Of a DNA stretch of 64,000 nucleotides, positions 59,410 through 64,000 are shown piece after piece. How positions within the stretch are numbered: position 1 is the first letter of the stretch; every line of letters begins with the position of its first letter. A program made the position numbers and the translations under genes. The notes beneath the pieces are model-generated. The model was not told the origin of the DNA. It ran no database searches and saw only the letters and a list, made by a program, of their open reading frames with translations. Source of the DNA: JAAFJM01 sp964529175 (lineage in GTDB: Bacteria; Bacteroidota; Bacteroidia; UKL13-3); NCBI GenBank assembly GCA_964529175.1, contig CAZGVO010000002.1, positions 186,001 to 250,000 on the forward strand. The letters are read 5' to 3'.

Positions 59410-60750
59410 ATGGAACAAAATTCAATTCCTTCAACCAAAGTAGAGCGTGCCATGCGTTTTGTAAAAACAGGTGCGCAAATTGGTGGAAATTATATCAAAC
59501 ATTATTCAAAAAAAATGCTTGATCCAAGCATGACCAAAGAGCAATTGCACGAGGATAATGCGGAAGATGTGTACAATGCTTTAAGTGAGCTGAAAGGCTC
59601 GGCTTTAAAGGTGGCTCAAATGTTAAGCATGGAAAAAAATGTATTGCCAAGGGCTTATGTAAACAAGTTTGCATTGGCGCAATATTCTGCTCCACCGCTT
59701 TCGGGTCCGCTTATTGTACAAACTTTTGTTAAACAATTTGGCAAAACCCCACAGCAAATTTTTGATACCTTTAACATGCAATCAACGCGTGCGGCCAGTA
59801 TTGGTCAGGTTCATGAAGCAACAAAAGATGGTCAAAAATTGGCAGTGAAAATTCAATATCCTGGAGTTGCTGAAAGCATAAAAAGCGATTTGAAATTGGT
59901 AAAACCTATTGCCTTTAGGTTAATTGGTTTAAGCGAAAAAGAGTTTGAAAAATACATCATAGAAGTAGAAAGCAAACTGTTGGAAGAAACCAATTACGAT
60001 TTAGAATTGCAGCGCAGTCAAGAAATTTCGAAGCTTTGTGCAGATATTCCGAATATAAAATTTACCAAATATTATCCTGAATATTCAAGTAATAAAGTAT
60101 TGGTGATGAATTGGTTGGAAGGATTACATTTAGAAGAGTTTTTAAAAACTAATCCCAGCCAAGAAATAAGAAACAAAATTGGCCAAGCCATGTGGGATTT
60201 TTACGATATGCAAGTGCATGAACAAAAAGCAGTGCATGCCGATCCACATCCAGGTAATTTCTTGATGCAAGCCGATGGTAGTTTAGGCGTAATTGATTTT
60301 GGTTGTGTAAAAGAAATTCCTGAAGATTTTTATTACAATTATTTTGCGTTATTGGTTCCTGAAATTTTAAAGAGCCAAGAAAGTATTAAGCGCATTATGT
60401 TACAACAGCAAATTGTAAGCGAAAAAGATGATAAACGCACGCAAGATGTTATTACAGATGCGTTTATTAGAATGACTACTTTATTGAGTACGCCATTTGT
60501 TACCGATGAATTTGACTTTAGCAATAATGAATACATTGATAAAATTTATGCACTAGGCGAAGAAGTTACCAATATGAAAGAATTACGCGAAAGCAAAGAG
60601 GGTAGGGGTTCGCAACATGCCTTATACATTAACCGTACTTATTTTGGTATTTATAGTATTTTAAACGTGCTTGGAGCTAAAGTAAAAACCGGTCAAAGAA
60701 ACTGGAAACAACCATTGATGGATTATCATTTAAAGGCTGATAATGCCTAA
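59410..60750 (+). CDS. ABC1/AarF (UbiB-like) atypical kinase
   Basis: A 446-residue protein of the ABC1/AarF/UbiB kinase-like family. The N-terminal KxGQ-type motif is replaced by KGSALKVAQMLSMEK; the nucleotide-binding part is AASIGQVHEATKDGQKLAVKIQYPG, and the catalytic/metal parts are HADPHPGNFLM and VIDFGCVKEI. The family supports quinone or lipid biology by ATPase activity. It does not have C-terminal membrane helices as Proteobacterial UbiB does. A TetR-like regulator gene precedes it. Confidence 0.92.
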   Translation: MEQNSIPSTKVERAMRFVKTGAQIGGNYIKHYSKKMLDPSMTKEQLHEDNAEDVYNALSELKGSALKVAQMLSMEKNVLPRAYVNKFALAQYSAPPLSGPLIVQTFVKQFGKTPQQIFDTFNMQSTRAASIGQVHEATKDGQKLAVKIQYPGVAESIKSDLKLVKPIAFRLIGLSEKEFEKYIIEVESKLLEETNYDLELQRSQEISKLCADIPNIKFTKYYPEYSSNKVLVMNWLEGLHLEEFLKTNPSQEIRNKIGQAMWDFYDMQVHEQKAVHADPHPGNFLMQADGSLGVIDFGCVKEIPEDFYYNYFALLVPEILKSQESIKRIMLQQQIVSEKDDKRTQDVITDAFIRMTTLLSTPFVTDEFDFSNNEYIDKIYALGEEVTNMKELRESKEGRGSQHALYINRTYFGIYSILNVLGAKVKTGQRNWKQPLMDYHLKADNA

Positions 60751-60752
60751 GA

Positions 60753-60788
60753 ATTAGGGTAGGTGTTTAAACAAATGCTTACCCTAAT
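60753..60788. terminator. Bidirectional terminator between convergent genes
   Basis: ATTAGGGTAGGTGTTT (60753-60768) and AAATGCTTACCCTAAT (60773-60788) pair with G-U and a few weak pairs around a four-base loop. It ends both the plus-strand kinase and the minus-strand phosphotransferase gene, overlapping the stop codon of the latter. Confidence 0.78.
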
Positions 60789-61765
60789 TTATTATAATCA
60801 AAATACTTTTTAACCCGTTGTGTTATATAACGTTTTAAATAAGTTTCGTTTAAAAACATGTTGGAATAATCTTCAAATCTGGCAGACTGAACACCCAAAT
60901 AAAAAAAGTATAAACACACACCTAGCATGGGTAAAAGTCGTTTTTCTTCTGGGCTTATGCTTATTATTGATTCATATCCTTTTAAAAATTGTTCGGTTTT
61001 TTGTTTAAAAATATCATCATTTAGTTCCAATACATTTAGCTGCATAATGTAATAAGCTAGGTCTAAACACAACCAACCGTTTCCACAAAAATCAAAATCG
61101 AAAATGGTAATTTTATTATTGGAATCAATGTGTAAATTATCGAACCAAATATCTAAATGAACCACGCCTTGCCTAATGTTTTCGGTATTTGTAGTTTGGT
61201 ATTCATTTATTAAATACTGTTGCATTTGTACCATGCTTTGCATTTCGGCAGTGTTAATATCAATGTGTTTTTTCAAAAACTCAAACGAATTTACCAAAAG
61301 AGAATCTGCTGTATAGTTGGGTCGGTTAAGCGTTATATTGGCTGCTTGTTGGTGTATTTTAGCCATGTTTACACCCATTTCAAATTGGGTGTTTAAGTCG
61401 AAATGAAACTGCTTTTCACCTTTGGCATACGAAAATAAAACAGCATAACGCAACCCTTCGGGCGCTTGAAGCTCTATAACATAATCATTATTTTTATGAC
61501 TAATTGGATACGAAACTCCCAGTTGATGTTGGTGTAAATGGTTTATAAACCTAAGCTCTTCGCTAATTTGTGTTTTGCTGCGCCAATTATAACAATACAC
61601 TCTTAAAATGTATTTTTCGGTTGGAGTTGTAACCAAATAACTGTGGTTAACGCCTGCTTTTATTAAACTACAAGTAGTTTCAGTACCAAGTTGATATTGT
61701 TGTTGAATAAATGTATTTAAATGCGCAGCTGAAAGTACTGAACTGGTAACAGGGAAAGGTATCAT
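60779..61765 (-). CDS. APH/homoserine-kinase-like phosphotransferase
   Basis: A 328-residue protein of the aminoglycoside phosphotransferase/choline kinase-like fold. Visible motifs are VNHSYLVTTPTEKYILRVYCYNWR (nucleotide-binding Lys region), the catalytic loop GVVHLDIWFDNLHI (HxDxxxxN), and metal-binding ITIFDFDFCGNGW. In this family the substrate is often a small alcohol such as homoserine or choline; drug resistance should not be assumed. I chose the ATG at 61765 over a TTG three codons upstream. Monocistronic. Confidence 0.85.
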   Translation of the reverse strand: MIPFPVTSSVLSAAHLNTFIQQQYQLGTETTCSLIKAGVNHSYLVTTPTEKYILRVYCYNWRSKTQISEELRFINHLHQHQLGVSYPISHKNNDYVIELQAPEGLRYAVLFSYAKGEKQFHFDLNTQFEMGVNMAKIHQQAANITLNRPNYTADSLLVNSFEFLKKHIDINTAEMQSMVQMQQYLINEYQTTNTENIRQGVVHLDIWFDNLHIDSNNKITIFDFDFCGNGWLCLDLAYYIMQLNVLELNDDIFKQKTEQFLKGYESIISISPEEKRLLPMLGVCLYFFYLGVQSARFEDYSNMFLNETYLKRYITQRVKKYFDYNKLG

Positions 61766-61813
61766 AGCAAACAATTTAGCTGGTAAAAGTAACCAATGTT
61801 TGGCTATTTAAAA

Positions 61814-61849
61814 GTAAGTTCTCAACTAAAGTAGATAGCGAGAACTTAC
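61814..61849 (-). terminator. Terminator after msrA
   Basis: GTAAGTTCTC (61814-61823) and GAGAACTTAC (61840-61849) form a perfect 10-bp stem with a 16-nt loop; on the minus strand TTTT follows. It lies about 30 bp after the stop of the gene ending at 61880. Confidence 0.75.
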
Positions 61850-61879
61850 CTTGTGTTTTATTTTTAAATGCCTGCGCAA

Positions 61880-62542
61880 TTATTTTTTACTAAACTTATC
61901 GCCAAATACTTTTTTAAATTTCTCCAATTTAGGAGTAATTACAAATTGGCAGTAGGGTTGTTCCGAATTTTGGTTATAATAGTTTTGGTGGTAGTCTTCA
62001 GCCGTATAGTAATTGTTTAACGCTGTAATTTCGGTAACTATTGGCTTACTAAATGCGCCTGAATGGTCTAATTCGTTTTTATACTTTTCAGCTAACTCTT
62101 TTTGGTAATCAGAATTATAAAACACTGCCGAACGGTATTGAGTTCCTATGTCGTTTCCTTGTTGGTTTAAAGTAGTTGGGTCGTGGGTTTGCCAAAATAT
62201 AGATAATAAAGTAGCATAACTTACTTTGGTAGAATCGAACCAAATTTTGCATACTTCGGCATGGCCAGTTTTGCCATAACAAACCTCGCGGTAAGTTGGA
62301 TTTTTCACATCGCCATTGCTATAGCCACTTTCTATTTTCACAACGCCATTAACTTGTTGGAAAACAGCTTCTACACACCAAAAGCAACCTGCGCCAAACA
62401 CAGCAGTTGAAAGGGTGTCGTTATTTTCTATCGTCATTTTATTGGGAGTTTTGTTAGTTTGTTTGTTATTGTTTTGAGCGCAACTGGTTATGCTCAAAAT
62501 TAATAAAGTTTGTAAGTAAAAAATAGTTTTTAAAGTTTTCAT
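61880..62542 (-). CDS. msrA: Peptide-methionine (S)-S-oxide reductase, lipoprotein form
   Basis: A 220-residue exported enzyme. The signal peptide ends in a lipobox (LSITSCAQ), and the MsrA domain starts at about residue 48 with AVFGAGCFWCVEAVFQQV (catalytic Cys in GCFWC), followed by VESGYSNGDVKNPTYREVCYGKTGHAEVCKIWFD, DPTTLNQQGNDIGTQYRS, and AEDYHQNYYNQN. It repairs oxidised Met residues in envelope proteins using reducing power from thioredoxin-like partners. I chose ATG 62542, which gives the signal peptide; an ATG 21 codons earlier lacks one. It lies after plsC on the same strand. Confidence 0.95.
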   Translation of the reverse strand: MKTLKTIFYLQTLLILSITSCAQNNNKQTNKTPNKMTIENNDTLSTAVFGAGCFWCVEAVFQQVNGVVKIESGYSNGDVKNPTYREVCYGKTGHAEVCKIWFDSTKVSYATLLSIFWQTHDPTTLNQQGNDIGTQYRSAVFYNSDYQKELAEKYKNELDHSGAFSKPIVTEITALNNYYTAEDYHQNYYNQNSEQPYCQFVITPKLEKFKKVFGDKFSKK

Positions 62543-62612
62543 TTTGGTAGTTATTTTAGGTATGCAAATATGCACCTTGTTTATACTAACGCATTTTAAA
62601 AGCATTTGGTTT

Positions 62613-62628
62613 TGTAAGCTAGCTTACA
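62613..62628. promoter_or_regulatory. 16-bp perfect palindrome upstream of msrA
   Basis: TGTAAGCTAGCTTACA is perfectly self-complementary and lies 70 bp upstream of the msrA start and 11 bp downstream of the plsC stop. There is no loop or T run, so an operator is more likely than a terminator. Its half TGTAAGCT equals block A of the 41-bp array at 32.7-33.0 kb. Confidence 0.45.
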
Positions 62629-62639
62629 TTTGGAAGAAA

Positions 62640-63980
62640 TTAGTCAGGAAATTGCTCAAAGAAAACTGCTTTGGCTTTTTCAAATTCAAGCATAATTATT
62701 TCTCGTTCTAACCGTAAATTTTCAATTAATTTACTTTTGTTTTTGGCTAATTTTAAATACTGCCAATTCCCTTTTATTTTTATAAAATATTGCCAATAGT
62801 AATAGGCAAAAAAGCCAGTGAATGGAAGGCTTAAGCCATATTGCAAAGTGTAAAGTTGATGTTGTGTAAATTGATAAAAAAATGAAATTTGAAAGTAATA
62901 AAAAATTATAAAACTAAACATGCCTAGAACCATTCCAATGGCGCCTTTGTAATCTTTACTTTTAACTATTTTGGTAGCTAACCACGATGGAATTTCATAA
63001 GCCAAAACATTGTTTATTAACCCATAAATATAAACAGGAAAGCCTATAATTAATTTAATCAAAGCACCTAAAATACTGGTGTTTTGTTTGTTTTTAATGG
63101 CATCATCGTTAAGCTGAAGTTGATTGATGTTTTGCAAATAATTATGAACCCTAATGCGTATGTTATTATATACTTCAGGATTTGTTTCAGCATAATAATT
63201 TACTGTTTTGGCTATGTTTTTGGTAAACAAAAATTCCTTTTCGGCTTCTGTAGTGTTGGCTTCGCTTTCAGTAACCAATTGACTTAAATAAAGCTGTTCA
63301 ATTTTTTTAACAAACTCATCGGCTTGCCTATCGTTTATAGATATAACCAAACTTTCCAACTGATTTTTGATATTATCAGTTAAGTTTTTAATGGCTTTTA
63401 GTTTATCAGTTTCGTAAGTAGTTTGGTAATCTTTTATTTCAATGGCATCAGCTGTATTTATAAATAAGTCTTGGTTAAAGCGATGTTGGTTTTCGTAATT
63501 CAAACCTATGTTTATTATTTTTACACCTAAAGTAAAATTGTTTTTTCCTTCAGCACCTAAGGCTATGTGGGCCGCTCCGCCTTTAATTGGTTTAAGTTTC
63601 CGTTCGGTTACACTTACTCCTTCAGGAAAAATAATAATGGCATGTCCTTGTTCCAAATGCTCATAACATTTTCTAAAAGTATCGCTATTTTTATTCAGTT
63701 GAGTTGGGTCGTCTTGCGCACGGTAAACAGGAATAACATGCAAACTATTTAAAATAAATTTAGCCAAAAAGCCTTTAAATAACTCGCCTTTGCCTAAAAA
63801 ATATACTTTGCGGTTTACCAAACTGGCTATAACTATGGGGTCCATAAAAGTACTTGGGTGGTTAGCCAAAATAATAAGCGGCCCATTAGCAGGAATGGCT
63901 TTTTTATTATGAAACTGAATGTTTTTAAAAAACACTTTTACCGTTCCTTTTAGCAAAGCTTGAATAATAAAATATAGCAT
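62640..63980 (-). CDS. PlsC-like 1-acyl-glycerol-3-phosphate acyltransferase
   Basis: A protein of about 446 residues. The acyltransferase motif I is NHPSTFMD (HxxxxD), motif III is IFPEGVS, both at the normal spacing in the first 140 residues. The C-terminal 300 residues contain further helices (LIKLIIGFPVYIYGLINNVL, GAIGMVLGMFSFIIFYYFQ and LPFTGFFAYYYWQYF) beyond the usual PlsC domain. It should esterify lysophosphatidic acid with an acyl chain at the inner membrane, in phospholipid synthesis. ATG 63980 is the best start, but the frame is open to the window edge, so an upstream start cannot be excluded. Confidence 0.85.
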   Translation of the reverse strand: MLYFIIQALLKGTVKVFFKNIQFHNKKAIPANGPLIILANHPSTFMDPIVIASLVNRKVYFLGKGELFKGFLAKFILNSLHVIPVYRAQDDPTQLNKNSDTFRKCYEHLEQGHAIIIFPEGVSVTERKLKPIKGGAAHIALGAEGKNNFTLGVKIINIGLNYENQHRFNQDLFINTADAIEIKDYQTTYETDKLKAIKNLTDNIKNQLESLVISINDRQADEFVKKIEQLYLSQLVTESEANTTEAEKEFLFTKNIAKTVNYYAETNPEVYNNIRIRVHNYLQNINQLQLNDDAIKNKQNTSILGALIKLIIGFPVYIYGLINNVLAYEIPSWLATKIVKSKDYKGAIGMVLGMFSFIIFYYFQISFFYQFTQHQLYTLQYGLSLPFTGFFAYYYWQYFIKIKGNWQYLKLAKNKSKLIENLRLEREIIMLEFEKAKAVFFEQFPD

Positions 63981-64000
63981 ATACAAATAAAGGAATTTAT

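Noticed and set aside
60779..61765. Aminoglycoside resistance gene
   Set aside because: The fold is shared with homoserine and choline kinases; no feature specific to drug-modifying enzymes is visible.

Overview
The window looks like chromosomal DNA of a low-GC member of the Bacteroidota. The indicators are three: secreted proteins ending in type IX secretion (T9SS) sorting domains, Bacteroidota-type promoter elements (TTTG and TAnnTTTG), and many family types typical of this phylum (DUF4397, DUF6261, SusE-like repeats, clade II nosZ). I saw no rRNA, tRNA, transposase, integrase or CRISPR array. Several start codons were moved inward from TTG or GTG to an ATG that fits better; each case is stated. 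Layout by region: 0-7.6 kb holds a lipoprotein, a DoxX-like protein, an acyl-CoA dehydrogenase, a DUF4397/T9SS surface protein, a DUF2809 protein and a PagL-like lipid A deacylase. 7.6-11.6 kb is a minus-strand membrane-protein operon with its own small winged-helix regulator and a clear promoter. 11.8-24.6 kb encodes secreted and redox proteins: three exported proteins, a c-type cytochrome translationally coupled to a di-heme peroxidase, and a 2550-residue multidomain protein with phytase-like, duplicated PhoX/DUF839-like, OB-like and SusE-like parts and a T9SS signal. 25-27 kb holds a cation transporter and two small proteins between two copies of a 47-bp REP-like repeat.

27-38.8 kb is an accessory, defence-island-like block. 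It contains a type IIG-like restriction-methylase fusion, a solitary OLD-family ATPase/TOPRIM nuclease, a DUF6261 protein, a regular 41-bp tandem repeat array, a SinR/Cas2-like small protein paired with a two-TM protein, an 879-residue protein joining a cold-shock domain to helical repeats and a Cys-rich zinc-ribbon-like tail, and an Sll1717-type P-loop ATPase. The array/SinR-like/two-TM unit and the cold-shock/zinc protein are the best candidates here for something undescribed, but their function is inference only.

39.2-42.2 kb is a MacAB/Lol-type ABC export operon, followed by a pentapeptide-repeat protein, a Crp-type regulator without an Fe-S cluster, and a fasciclin lipoprotein. 44.3-56.4 kb is a large nitrous-oxide-respiration and copper-supply region on the minus strand: cytochrome c, lipoprotein-type clade II NosZ, a membrane-NosL fusion, NosD, NosF, NosY, a cupin-like protein, a group III truncated haemoglobin, a CopD-like membrane protein and an oxidase subunit I-like protein. 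Downstream lie a small Cys-containing protein, a Met/His-rich lipoprotein and a TonB-dependent receptor with a CxxxM motif like that of the copper channels OprC/NosA. This suggests that copper import across the outer membrane, periplasmic copper handling and N2O reduction are encoded together. A type II NADH dehydrogenase is divergently transcribed from the same 200-bp intergenic region, which carries a GGTCAT-N9-ATGACC inverted repeat. 57.9-64 kb is ordinary: an acetyltransferase, a TetR-like regulator, an ABC1/AarF kinase-like protein, a phosphotransferase, MsrA and a PlsC acyltransferase whose reading frame is open to the window edge.
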